Translations under genes and position numbers: made by a program
The notes under the pieces: generated by a model
Seen by the model: the letters and a program-made list of their open reading frames with translations, nothing else
Told to the model about the DNA's origin: nothing
The model's database searches: none
Source of the DNA: Kudoa neothunni
Taxonomy: Eukaryota > Cnidaria
Direction: 5' to 3'
Assembly: GCA_964304625.1 (NCBI GenBank)
Contig: OZ199838.1
Location: forward strand, 8,866,001 to 8,930,000
Length of the DNA stretch: 64,000 nt
Shown here: piece by piece, positions 1-11,272 of the stretch
How the letters are laid out: every line of letters begins with the position of its first letter
Numbering within the stretch: position 1 is the first letter of the stretch

Positions 1-1619
1 TACGGCAAATTTTTACTGTTCTGAATGAATTCAAAAGAATAAAGAATTTATTGAAAAAATCTTCCAAAGTAGAGAATTTTTTTATCGCGCTATTCAGTTT
101 TGAATTAAGAGCTTCTAGTCGATTATTTGTTAAATTATTGTAAAAGTGTCGAGCTTTACTGAATGATATGATCCATTGTGATTTAATTGGATCCCAATTT
201 TTCTTGAAATAGATATTGAAATCCAAAATATTATAACTATAGAGCTCATCACATAAGTTTTCACATTCCATTACATTTTTAGCATGCATCATTTTTTTAA
301 GGGTGAATAACATGGATTCTTTTGTTTCATTATTAATATTATATTTCGTAAGTTTTAACTCTCGTTGAAAAATCTGTATAACGTGAAATTTACAAATAAA
401 CATTTCGGCATTGGGAAAATGATTCTTCATAACTTTTCGAAGCTTTAAATCCTTATCAGTAACAATCGAAAGGATTTTTTCTTTTATCCAAGGAACAATT
501 GAAATCAATTCATTAATGTACCAGTCAACTACTACTTAAGTCTCCTCAAATATTATACACGCACTATTATATGTCAAACCCATAGAGTCTTCAGAAACCG
601 TCAGGTACAAGGGGGCCCTAATGTTAGAATATATAGATAACTTTAATATCTTAAAATAATAAAAATAACCGCGAATCAAGTAATTTGTAGGTTGCGTCAA
701 TTGACAGATATTCTGGAAAAAATGAAAAAACATCCTTCATTTTTTCATCCACGAATAGAATTGCACTAACTTGGTTTGTTTCACCTGCTAGTATTCTAAC
801 ATCACAATTATAATCTTCCTTTACTAATTTATAAACGAAGTTCATATCAATCTTCTGCGTGGATAGATTTTTTTTAATATTATGTATAAACTTAAATGTT
901 ATCATTTTACCGGTTTCTTGTTAGATTTTGGATTAAAACAATTTTTTGTTGGCGCATAAAGAAACTAGTTCCGATACCCTTTGATCATTACGATCCAATT
1001 TTCGTTGTGGAGGCAAACATTTAAAAAAAGTTGGGTTGGTTCCATGATTGTGGCTTAAATTGAGTGATTTTACTTCGAGCGTTTGTCCGTCTGAACTTAC
1101 TCTTAGTGATACATGAACAGGACTGTTATGATCCCAAAGGACACTATTAGGAAGGGCATGCATTATCACACCCAATCAACAGGGCGTGTTGATTCCCATT
1201 AACATTAATTAGTAGTTCTCGTTATTCACTTTAGTACGACCGGAATAATTACTATTTTACGAATACGGTCACTACCTCTTCTATCTTAGTTATACTATTA
1301 TTTAATATATTGGGTTTCTATTCTCGCGCGATACCAACAAGGACAGGTGCCTTTCATGGTTTGTTTTTCTCTAATACCCTTTGACCTGTCTCGATACTGG
1401 TCACTAAAATAACAAACATATTTGACGGAGTAGTAATTTAAGTTTTGTTGAATTTTTTGGTGAGGACTCACTTTAGGTTTGATAGTTTTGTTGAGTCACG
1501 CTTAATCAAGACACAGCATGATTGCTGTTCAAACTTATGTATAAACTCTTCTAATTGCTTAAAAGAGTCAAATTTTTTACCTACTTCAAATAAATCAATA
1601 TCGGTTCTATTTGCCATTT
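1..1619 (-). pseudogene. MULE transposase pseudogene A (truncated by window edge)
   Basis: Broken Mutator-like transposase read on the minus strand. From high to low coordinate: an N-terminal exon from an ATG at 1619 (short domain of the type also found at 28103 and 48657), a FAR1/FLYWCH-like piece with the motif KSLNLSHNH (about 1060), the catalytic stretch SIDATYKLLDSR (first Asp, about 680), an NIRAPLYLTV block, then TDKDLK (second Asp) and LTNNRLEALNSK (Glu). It is inactive: frame changes near 905-930 and 660, and an in-frame TAA at 537-539. The SWIM and PHD parts seen in the two larger MULEs would lie left of base 1. No terminal repeat was recognised on the right. Clearly homologous to, but more decayed than, the MULEs at 24.4 and 45.2 kb. 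Confidence 0.85.
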
Positions 1620-1928
1620 TCCATACATGCGCCGCAAATACTTTAATTTAATTTTACAAACTTTTCTAATTAAAATTATTTTTAATCAATATTTACCTAA
1701 TATATGTTTATATGAGACAAGGGTAACAATTTTAACTTTCTAATTTTCTTGAAACTAAACTTAGTTTCTCCAATATTAATGGAAAAATCAATAAAAAATT
1801 TTTGTAATATAAATAGATATTTTAGGAGATCAATATATGTTAAAATAATATATAAAATTTCTTCTTTGGTTTAATGAAAAAATTTTTTTCGAGGAATTAT
1901 TGTAATGTTTTAATTTGTATCTTATCTT

Positions 1929-2918
1929 GTAATGGTCTTTGGGGTAAAATTTACCCATGTTTTTTTTTATTAAAAATATTTTAAAAAATCAAAACCACTT
2001 CTAACTTAAATAAAATAAAATTCCTATGAGTAATTTTTGCAGAAAGTAAGGAAATGTTAGATAAATTAATTATATCGCATACGCGAATCATATGATGTGT
2101 GATACTAGTGATTTCGTTGATGAATTTTATTTTTCAGAGAATGAACATCATGTTATTGACGAAAATGTCTTCTTATCGATGTTTCTTGTTGAAAAATTGT
2201 TGGAAAAAGTTGACCATAGGGACATGTTAAAAACTAGAGATACCACCATGCCTCCAATCATCACCAAATAGAGCTCGTTGTAGCAGAATTTTTGTATTCC
2301 TTGAAAAATATAGGTTGGTATCTTATGTTCCCTATAAATCAAAATGCGTGATTTTTTTGAAGAAATCGTTGAACAATTAAACAAAACATTGTTGACAACA
2401 AATTCCACAAACAAAACAATAAAAACAGGTCTTAGCATTGTTTATGTACACCTACAGGAACGTCTTAGTGTAAAGCGAGTAACACGTGGATGCAGTGAGA
2501 GGAAAAATGATAAAAAATTGTCGAAATGGTGCGAATATTTTTCTAAGTATTATTGTCCAATTCACGCATTTAAAAACTGTATTAACTTCTCATAACTTTC
2601 AAGAATCCTTCTTATGTTTTGTTTTAATATTTCAACTGGCGCAACACAATTAATTCCGCTGAATTAACGCAATTACTTTATTAATGAAACATCGATGTGC
2701 GCCGACATACGACGAATCGTAGACTAAGCCAATTATCGCGGGGATTACGATTACGTCGAAATTTAATATGCATTTGCCATTGTTTCATCCATATGAACTA
2801 AAAATTATCCTACAGTATTGATTATTAGATTCTTTAAAGTGTTATAATTCAAAAAATGTGAGGTAAAATTTACCCCAAAGTCCATTACACGTTCATCGTT
2901 TTTGGGATCATTAGAGGG
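1929..2918 (+). mobile_element. piggyBac-type element, internally deleted
   Basis: A near-perfect inverted repeat (TCTTTGGGGTAAAATTTACC core) lies at 1929-1956 and 2860-2889, and the right side ends AGAGGG followed by TTAA at 2919-2922, as expected for piggyBac. Inside on the plus strand are an acidic N-terminal stretch from ATG 2092 and, ending at 2595, a cysteine-rich tail RKNDKKLSKWCEY then YYCPIHAFKNC, which resembles the C-terminal zinc-binding domain of piggyBac transposases. The catalytic core is missing, so this is a deletion derivative. The left outermost end is not clear. Confidence 0.6.
2344..2595 (+). pseudogene. piggyBac transposase C-terminal zinc-finger remnant
   Basis: Open stretch of 83 codons whose last 35 residues carry Cys/His spacing typical of the C-terminal cysteine-rich domain of piggyBac transposases (Cys in RGCSERK, WCEY, YYCPIH, FKNC). 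The same type of tail is present in the other piggyBac copies of this window (14.6, 11.6 and 44.7 kb). The DDD catalytic region is absent upstream, so no functional product is expected. Confidence 0.5.
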
Positions 2919-2922
2919 TTAA

Positions 2923-3216
2923 ATTTAGCCACAAAATAAAACAAAAATTCGATATTTCAAATAAGTAACATTTTATCCCTCGATTATAATAAATTGATAG
3001 AGCTCCCCCATAAATTCGCCGAACATAAACGTGCAATATTTTGGCAAAGTTTTTATTTTTAACCTTAAAATATTAATGTCATATTTGTTATTATTTTTGA
3101 AGTTTAGAAATAATTTTATACCTTTTGATAAGAAAACAAAACATTTATAAAACCGACTACCAATTCTTGTTGGGGGAAAATTTTCCCGTAATTCATTAGA
3201 AGGTTAAAAAAGATAT
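2923..3216. other. spacer with a solitary piggyBac-like end
   Basis: AT-rich spacer. Near 3170-3200 the string GGGGGAAAATTTTCCC followed by TCATTAGAAGGTTAA resembles the right end of the element at 1929-2918 (TCATTAGAGGGTTAA), so it is probably a relict terminus. Nothing else is visible. Confidence 0.3.
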
Positions 3217-3220
3217 TTAA

Positions 3221-4858
3221 CCCTTCCGGGACTAACCGATTTGAAAAACCGTGTGTGCCCAAGCGGGGTCTTGCGAGACCCCAGTAAAAATAGAACTTAA
3301 ACTTAATTAAATTACATCAAACTCGTATATTTAAAAGTAAACATAATAATGAACTAACTGATGCTACAATTATTACGTAATTTCTTGATTGTCAATAAAT
3401 TTCTAAAATTTTGTGATTCGGTAGTTCATGAAGGTTACACTTAAATGAGCATATTATACTTTGACGCGTGCATATATTGTTAATGTATGCAAAATTTAAT
3501 TTTCTACCAAAACTAAAGACATTATGGAATCAATGATTAGAAAGTAATGGGGCATAATATTGCATAACACTCGGCTGCCACATGGCGGTGAGGGCTGATC
3601 TTAATATTAAGAAGTTCAGCATATCTTTTAAATTAAACAAATTTCATTATGTTTTAAGTGTACTTTTTGATTCAGAATTAAATGTTCTTTCATATCAAGG
3701 GCTACAAATAATCGTAACCCAAATCAAATGGTATGATATCACTCAAGTTTAAAAATCCGCGTAATTAATATTTAGAGAATAACACTTCGTGAACCTACAA
3801 ATTTCAAAAGTTCATTCCAGTCCATGTGATCAGGAAAACATTGAAACGTTTACGACATGCTCATGTAAATAATAAATACCACCTGATTGGTCATCACATT
3901 TCTAAATGTCATAACACATTCATCCATGCTTTCCAGGTCTGACTCAACCATGTTATGTAGGGCCGTGGACACATAGTACATCGGTGTGACACTCGGACTC
4001 AGAACCTTGAGGTAATGAGTTCTAATCCGCCGGTGGTCAGACTACTGCTTCCGTGTCGGTGGGTGTCTATCCCATATTTGGGAGCTGTGGTTAACGTGTA
4101 CGCTCGCTGTGGAGTGGGATGCACTGGCAGCCAGATTTTCGTGAAGTGGGGTGAACGTGAATAGGAGTTTGAATCTCCGGAACCCATCGAAAGGCAAAGT
4201 AATTTGCAGTTCCCACAGAGCCAACGTCCTTAAAGGGATCGGGTTTGGGGTGGTGGTCGCCCAGAGACGAGGATGTTTAATGGATTAAAGTCCCACACTA
4301 CCGCATAAAGATAAGCGACGGGTTTCATGTTACGTCCTGTGGTGCCTAAAGCGTAAATGGGAGAGGTCTGACCAACCAGAATTCCACAACCTAATAAGTT
4401 GCGCCAGGGGTTTTACAATATAAACAAAAAAAACTCAGACATGTTATATTCAGATATTTCCTCAACCTCAGAATAATCGTCAATGTAGTCTTCAACATTA
4501 TTTTAATTATTTTTTGAGCACAACAAATTCAATTTATTAGGAAAAGCAACAAAACGTAGGAGAACAATCAGATTAGTTATCACTAATCTATAACGGCAAT
4601 CTCCTGCGATTTTTGTCCTTATTTTCATACACATGTAATGTTTAGACGAAATATACTTTTTAATATTTCATTAAAACTAATATTTATAAAGTAAATAATT
4701 GAGGTTACGAACATTTATAATTGCCCGCAATAAATATATTGTGTTTTATTTTCAAGTTAAAGAAAACATTTTTAATATCAATGGATGCCGATTTTTAGAG
4801 TTATAATCAAAAAGACGTATCTTGGGGTCTCGGTAGACTTTGCTTGGTCTAATAAGGG
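3221..4858. mobile_element. non-autonomous piggyBac-like element
   Basis: Bounded by TTAA at 3217-3220 and 4859-4862. The ends are short inverted repeats (CCCTT on the left, AAGGG on the right), each followed internally by a GGGGTCT motif; on the left this forms a perfect stem GGGGTCT/AGACCCC at 3265-3282. There is no transposase ORF. The interior carries a GC-rich SINE-like block. Assignment rests on the TTAA target and CCC...GGG termini known for piggyBac; the repeats are short, so it is moderately sure. Confidence 0.5.
3958..4425 (+). repeat. tRNA-derived SINE-like repeat
   Basis: A sharply GC-richer block in AT-rich surroundings. Its 5' part resembles a tRNA-like RNA polymerase III promoter: an imperfect A-box region near 3970-3995 and, about 40 nt later, GAGTTCTAATCCGC at 4016-4029, close to the B box GGTTCGAATCC. 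The string CGGACTCAGAACCTTGAGGT between them is typical of tRNA-derived SINE heads. The unrelated body continues to about 4425. Short ORFs here are chance readings of GC-rich repeat sequence. Only one copy was seen in the window. Confidence 0.5.
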
Positions 4859-4862
4859 TTAA

Positions 4863-5635
4863 TTGTGTTTTTATATCTTAGAAATTTAAAAATAATTTCC
4901 ATATTTATAAAAATATTATCTTTTGTCCTGGACGCTCGGAGTTACATTATTTTGACAATTTTCTCAATTTTCTCAGTCGGATTTAACAAATCGTTATAAA
5001 CTGAAATAGTAATTGATTACTCAAAACTCGGGCGGTGATGATCCAACTTGACATAAGCACGATATTGTCCTTATTTCAGGATATGGGACAAATAAAAATA
5101 TCGATTCCATCTGTTAGATCAACAGGTGACAGTGAAAATTTTAAATCTTCACGCCTGCTATTCAAACAAATCTGACTAAATTTTCTTGGAGAAAAAAAAT
5201 ACATTTTCTTTATCTCGATCTTAAACTTAACCTTATTGGCACTGTGTGACACACAAACTATATTTTATCTATTTTTTTCTAATTATTAAAATTAAAACAA
5301 TCCTCTTGTTTTAGTACAAAATATTTTATAGTGTATTAAAGATCAGAAAAAGAACTTTAGCAATATAACACCCATGTTCGCGAAAAATGTGTTTTGGTTT
5401 TTTGTAAGTTATAGTCAACAACGATAAGTATAAACGTATGAAATATTAATATATATTTTTTAGAATAAAAAACGTTTCGTCAATTTTATCCAAAAATTGT
5501 AACATGAAACTTTGTTTTTCAGGCTCTCACAGGGTTAAAGTGTTCACTGAACCACCAAAATATATATATGATAAGATATGTTGTTATGCGTCTCTAATCT
5601 TAATAGGTAAGAGGTTGCGTTTAATCAATCTTTTT
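4863..5635. other. AT-rich spacer
   Basis: No ORF, splice-site pattern or repeat that could be assigned was seen here. Confidence 0.5.
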
Positions 5636-7487
5636 AATGTCCAAAAAACGTACGTTAAATTCTAATTTTAAGGTTAATTATAAGAGCTTATTCCAACACA
5701 AGTTAAAGACTATATATTTTTATTTTCAATTTTATTCTAGGGGGAATAGGATTAATAAATTTGGCTGAAGCGTAAATACACAAGAAACTAACAGATAATA
5801 ATAAATATGGTCTTTTTATAATAATGCGAAATAATGTTTTTGTTGTGTGTTAACAATGAACACGATGACCTGATTTTCTTTTAGTAAATGGTGCACATTG
5901 ATTGTTTACTTGAGGAGTATCAGATGGATGGGATTCGAACGATTGAATCAATTGGTTTGAAAAACATATAAATATCAGCACAGTTAGAAACAGATAAAAC
6001 TGACATATTTTGTAGGTAATACTATTCAATAATGGACTCTCTTTTTCAGGAGAGTTCGTACCATATTTTATCAAAAAATAAACGTTAAGAATTTGCACCG
6101 GTGATCCAAACACAAAATAGCATAGTAGCACGGCAATAACAAACTTTAAAACAACAATACAGTGGCTGGTTACTGTAAAGCCACTTCTGAATAAATTAAA
6201 TGTGGGATCAGTGTTGATTTGGGTCGAAAAATTTGGTTTGTTTTTCTTTAAATAAAAGAACATTTGAATGCAACAATACAGCACCGTAGCCAAAAAAGTA
6301 GCATTAGCAATTATTAGAATAGTAACAGCAGGTATGGTGTTTAGCCACGCAGTTACGGAACAAGTGTACATTGTATCAGTGACATTGCTGACGTTAATGT
6401 TATCCCACGAAAGTTGGGCAGAAATCAATATCATATTCAAAACGGCAATACCAATGAAAAAATATTGCGCATTTCACATTTTTCACGTAAGTTATATAGA
6501 AGTGTGGACTCAAACATATTTCAGCATAACGTTCCGCTGTTAATAATAATACCAATGATATGCCATACATACCAAAAAATAGCATGGTTACGACTCTAAC
6601 GGCACAGTAAGATGATTTGGTCACTTCTTCGTTGAATCCAGAATAAAATAAGACGATGTAAATAGAAAATAAAGCATTATTGATAAATAACAACAAACAT
6701 ATTTTCGAAGTAATTGACTTCAACCGAACTCTTTTTACAAGAATGTACGCCGAAACAGATGTGCAGCAAATGTTAGCTATAGATAACAAAAGACTTATCA
6801 CCAAATTTATTCCTTTGACTCTATCCATGGCCGTAACAGAGTAATTATTTTTCGATTATTGTAAAACCCTTTAATACATTGTACGTCACATAACACATCA
6901 CGTCGAGGTGGATAATATTAAATAAATCAACGAGATGAATATTTGTTCTTATCGACAATTAGAAATTATCATTCTTAAGTGATGTTATGAAATAAATTAA
7001 ATTTTTGTTTAGCATATAATAAATTATTTGTCAATAATTATATTTTTAGCACTATTAATAATGAGTACATTTTAATAATGTACTCATGTGTTTCAGTATT
7101 TGTTAAATCAGGTGTCGTGCTTATCCTTTGTTTTTAAAGTATTAGGGTGTGTTTAACTTAATCGTGCAAATTAAATACTTCATGTGCAGTTTTGACCAAA
7201 GTTAATTATTTATTGCTCAACTGATCGTGGTGAGGGTTCAAAAAAATTAAATTAACAGATTATATCAAATAAAGTGTGTATGTAATTTATATATAGGAGT
7301 TTTGACAATTACTTATTGAAAATGTGCAAACAAGAAATGGTATTAAAGATTAAACTTAGAGGATAAATGGTCATAACCAAATTATTAACCTCTGGTACAG
7401 TTTAAATCATCCAAATAAAAAATGTTTTTTCTTCATAATAATTAAGTTGAAACTGCAATTCTAATTAAATTTTTACAAGGTTAGTTC
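5636..7487. repeat. segmental duplication block 1 (receptor plus flanks)
   Basis: Colinear, same orientation, with 21972-23820. Similarity starts before the gene 3' end (ACGTTAAATTCTAATTTTA versus ACATTAAATTCTAATTTTA) and continues about 650 bp past the start codon, including a shared AATCAGGTGTCGTGCTTATCC block near 7108. Duplication of a whole gene with both flanks shows a DNA-level event, not retrocopying. Confidence 0.85.
5850..6828 (-). pseudogene. seven-transmembrane receptor 1, one frameshift
   Basis: Rhodopsin-like receptor relative read on the minus strand from ATG 6828. The first frame gives TM1-TM3, an ERY motif in place of DRY (LLLTAERYAEIC) and part of TM4. The frame then shifts near 6455-6465, where this copy reads AATGAAAAAATATTGCGC against AATGAAAAGTATCGCAC in the intact sister at 22.8 kb, one base longer. 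The second frame supplies the rest of TM4 to TM7 and a tail ending at the stop 5850. Apart from that base the protein is alignable throughout with the receptor at 22187-23170. It could be a recent pseudogene or a base-call error in a homopolymer. Confidence 0.85.
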
Positions 7488-8305
7488 ATCTAATTAAAAT
7501 CGTTATATTTACTTGATGGTGTCAAATGGCAATATTTAGGCTCTGCCGATAAATATTTAGATAGATTTAAAGACTTAAGTCTACATTAAACAAAATAAAC
7601 GCTATCATTCTCATTTTTAATGACGAAACCAAAAAAGCGAATATTTGTCACGCATACAATACGAGCGTAGCGTAATATTTTCGATCAAAAAAATAGTGGA
7701 ATTTTTTGTATGAGATATGTAAATGTTAGAATTGGATTTGACATAATAAGATATTTAATTGGTAATAACATTATAATTTTGTTTTCTAATTATAACGATG
7801 TGTGAAAGGAATTTTTTACATGATAATATTTTATTCATCGAGACTCATTAGAAGTGATTTTTAAAATCCGGTCGATACTTATTTAACTCATCACGACTTT
7901 TGACTATGTTAAGAATAATTTAATGTTTTACAATTTTATCTATTATTGTGTTATCATAAATATTTTTGCATAAGAAGTTTAGTAAATATATAACTATTTA
8001 TTTAACATTATGTGCCTATAATAATTATATGTTAACACGATAGAATGCAAAAAACATTATTTTATACATGCGTTTCTCTTTTACTCTTTGAACGCCTTAA
8101 ATTGGACTTATACTTATATTGTATCGTGTTGAATTCTTTCTATCGCAATTCAATTCCTTGGATTTCTATATTAAGACAAAAATCTATTAAGACTGATTAA
8201 GATGCATTTCAGGATTCCTGGAGGTTTTGTTAAATCGGGAGTGTTACGCTACGTAGTGAAATTAAAATACATCAAATATTACATCGTTAATTGCAATCAT
8301 CTATA
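7488..8305. other. AT-rich spacer
   Basis: No coding or structured element recognised between the duplicated block and the Helitron. Confidence 0.5.
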
Positions 8306-9921
8306 TCTATATACATAATAAATTTCTTATGTCTATCTGTCTGTCCGAGTGTGTATGTGTGTGATAATTTGCAGTAGTACACATGTGCCGCGGAGAAATT
8401 TCCTTTAAATATAGCTGTAAGTTTGTATTTGAATAGATAAAACCATTAATGAAAATCGATCATTCACTTAGAAGTATAAATATAGTCAATAACACAGTCC
8501 GAAGTAAGGAATTTTCTGGTTGTCTTCACAAATAACAGATTAAAAAATACCTGAATAATATCGATATTTGTTTACCTCTGATTGATAGCCAAATAAAATG
8601 AACTTTTACTCGCTATATAGAAAAAGAGTCACTTAATTATGGTATAGAATGTTCTAAAAATTTTACATATGTCTGTTTGGAGTACTTTTAGGACAAATAA
8701 AACTATTAACGTTACATTTAAGAGTTGTCTTATTTCCCTTAAAATTTGAAGTATAAACAAGTTATTTGGTATGTATTTTCTCTTTTCGAGCGTTATGGAT
8801 ATAATTAAGCAAAATGACTTATGATCATTTTAAATAAAACACATAATTTGAGTCTCTATATGTATCCTAATTCTTCCTTACCCCAGACCTTGGGGTTAAT
8901 ATTCAAATCAATATACTATTTTCTTTGGGCTCGCATTAATTCATTATGATATAAAAGCTGCATAAAAATACAGTCCTTTCTCAATGCGTGCCATGTAAGT
9001 TAATAAGAAATTATTTGTCTATTCGATCTAACCGATATTTTCACAAAGTTTTCGTTAATTTAGGAATAGTTCAATACGAAGAAATTTGTTTAGGCGATCA
9101 AACAGCACGTTAATTTTTAAGAGGTGCAATCCTTCAAGAAAACCAGTTGATGTTTAAGCATTACTGTAATTTTTCAAACCAAAATCACCTTTACACTTTT
9201 GATTTAATCGTATTTTGTTAATTAAATGTGTATATTTTTGAACCAGTAAGTATTCTTGATAAAAAGCAAGGTTGGATTTATTAATAAATTGGGGAAATTT
9301 TGTTACAATAATGAATACGTAAGTTACTGCTCACAAATTATTAAAACCTCATTGACATCCTTTATAAAATTGCAAAAAGGAGTAACAATTAATATTTTTA
9401 TTTCTGACACATCTTAGATTGATGTTGTTGTTTTTTTGTCGTTTGTAGACTAATAATACATTTTATAATTAGAAGGATTAATTTTTATCGTAAGATTTTG
9501 AAAATAACTGAAAGTCCTATTTAAGTTACTTAATGATTTTGTTTCATAAATAACTGAACTTTAATCGCTAATTACATTTCTCTTAAAATTAAGGTCATAA
9601 TAGTTTTGGTCAATAATTTGTAAAATAAACTTAAAATGACTCATTAATTTCTCTCCATACCTCTATTTATATTTGAATGGAAAGTGTGCGCATAATTTCG
9701 TTTATCTAAATCATCACATTGCAAAAATAATGACAAGCTTTAAAATGCATAAATTAAAATAGAAAAATAAATTAAAAGTTAAAATTTTCCATCACACTGT
9801 ACCAAGCAAAACTGGGCATTAGCGCTATTTACTTAAAAATCAAAAAGGCTATAGTTTGCGCCAGGTGTTAGCCTACTTGGCTGGCAAGGAAGCCTTCGCG
9901 AAGCGGGGGCTTTTGCGCTAG
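8306..9921 (+). mobile_element. non-autonomous Helitron, copy 1
   Basis: Begins TCTATATACATAATAA after an A and ends CTAG (9918-9921) before a T, the Helitron rule of 5'-TC...CTRR-3' inserted between A and T. About 10 nt before the CTAG lies a hairpin-capable TTCGCGAA region (near 9894-9905), and the 5' end has the TCTATCTGTCTGTC tract common in Helitrons. No Rep/helicase ORF is present. A second copy in inverted orientation at 58394-60296 shares both exact ends, which defines the element. Flanks carry no target duplication, as expected. Confidence 0.8.
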
Positions 9922-11143
9922 TTATAACTAAATCATAATAACCATCCAGTGTTGATTTATGTTCAATCCATCCGGTAGCTTTTCGTTGCATTTTCGCATC
10001 AAAATATTTTTGATTATATAGAAAAATATATTATAATTACGATTGTATTCCGTCATCTAAAATTCCCAAACAAAATTATTTAGGGGTAAAATATGATGGT
10101 GACTATTTGCACCAGGGCATCCATTGCTTGGGGTTTTTTCATTTTTCTTTAAAATCTTGGGTTTTTATTGAAAACCTGTAAACATTGAACGATAACAACA
10201 AATTTTGTTATGTGCGACATTAATATTTATATTTTTAATAACGTATCCTACTCAGATTATATCGTGTAGGGTGTAAACATTTACGATATTGAACGACAGC
10301 ACAATAGATTGTTTAACGTGGCACGATTGCACAATTGTTCAATTAACATTGTCGCACGTTATTAGAAAATTTAACGCTATTTCAATATACATCTTGAACT
10401 ATGAATTAATTAATTCATTGTGAGCATATTGATCTATAATAGACATTAAGTTTGGATGAGTGTTAGCGCCAATAAATTGCAATAATACGATGATAAATTT
10501 AAATTTAGTATCTGTAGACGTATTTGAAGACTCCGAAGATGATTAAAAATTTTAATAGATATGATTCTATTTTTTGTTGTACTTTAGACTAGCGTTTTTC
10601 TCGACTTGGGGTTTTTTCTAAAATCCCGCTGGCAGCCTTGATGTGTGCCAGGCACGTGCCGTCAGGGTACGCGAGTTAGGCAATGTCTACCTTGTTGAAT
10701 AAAATTTGGGAAAAAATTAATTAATTTTTTAAAGATAAAATTCCTTTATCTCAAAACTACAATAATTATTTAAATATTCTTACAAAACTAGAAAAAAATT
10801 CGAGGTATTAGTAACAAGATAGGCACCAGTCGACTCTGCCTTCTAATCGCTATATGAATTTCACGTAAAATTTCGTGACTGGCACGTGTCGTATCATTAT
10901 CATTCTGCGCATCATTATGATTTTAATGGCCGACCGTAGGCAGCATAAATTCTGCCAACGATCTAGCCACGTGATCTGCTTTAATATTCCTGTTGTGCGT
11001 GCTCTTTTATTCAAATAAATTATGTTTCTTCAATTCTTTCTCAATTTTAATTAAAGGACATCTTTGAAATAAGATAATCTATATGACAACTATACTGGGA
11101 ATATCACCCAAAGTTAATACTAATTTTGTCCTACTTGTCATAA
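9922..11143. other. spacer with a GC-rich dispersed repeat piece
   Basis: Mostly AT-rich. A GC-rich piece at about 10625-10695 contains GGCACGTGCCGTCAGGGTACGC; its reverse complement resembles 18537-18600 (AAGGCAGC...CACGGCACGTGCCTG) and more weakly 60593-60632. It probably marks an unclassified dispersed element. No gene recognised. Confidence 0.35.
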
Positions 11144-11272
11144 GGGCGCGCACCCCCTGCTAATCTTACTTCATCTCTTCAAATGTGGATATCGGATATC
11201 TTAAAGAGTTTTCAGAACTTTCTTATGAAGATAAATTACAAATTATAAGTAATGGTAGGCCGACTCCTGATC

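Noticed and set aside
1445-1651. Plus-strand ORF of 68 codons
   Set aside because: It is antisense to the first exon of MULE A, which matches the first exons at 28103 and 48657.
2148-2438. Minus-strand ORF of 96 codons
   Set aside because: Antisense to the acidic N-terminal and tail pieces of a piggyBac remnant; no recognised domain.
4010-4035. A functional tRNA gene
   Set aside because: Only a B-box-like motif and tRNA-like head are present; no complete cloverleaf or anticodon stem could be drawn.
3999-4224. Two overlapping minus-strand ORFs in the GC-rich block
   Set aside because: No domain; both frames are open because the SINE-like sequence has few stops. Treated as repeat.
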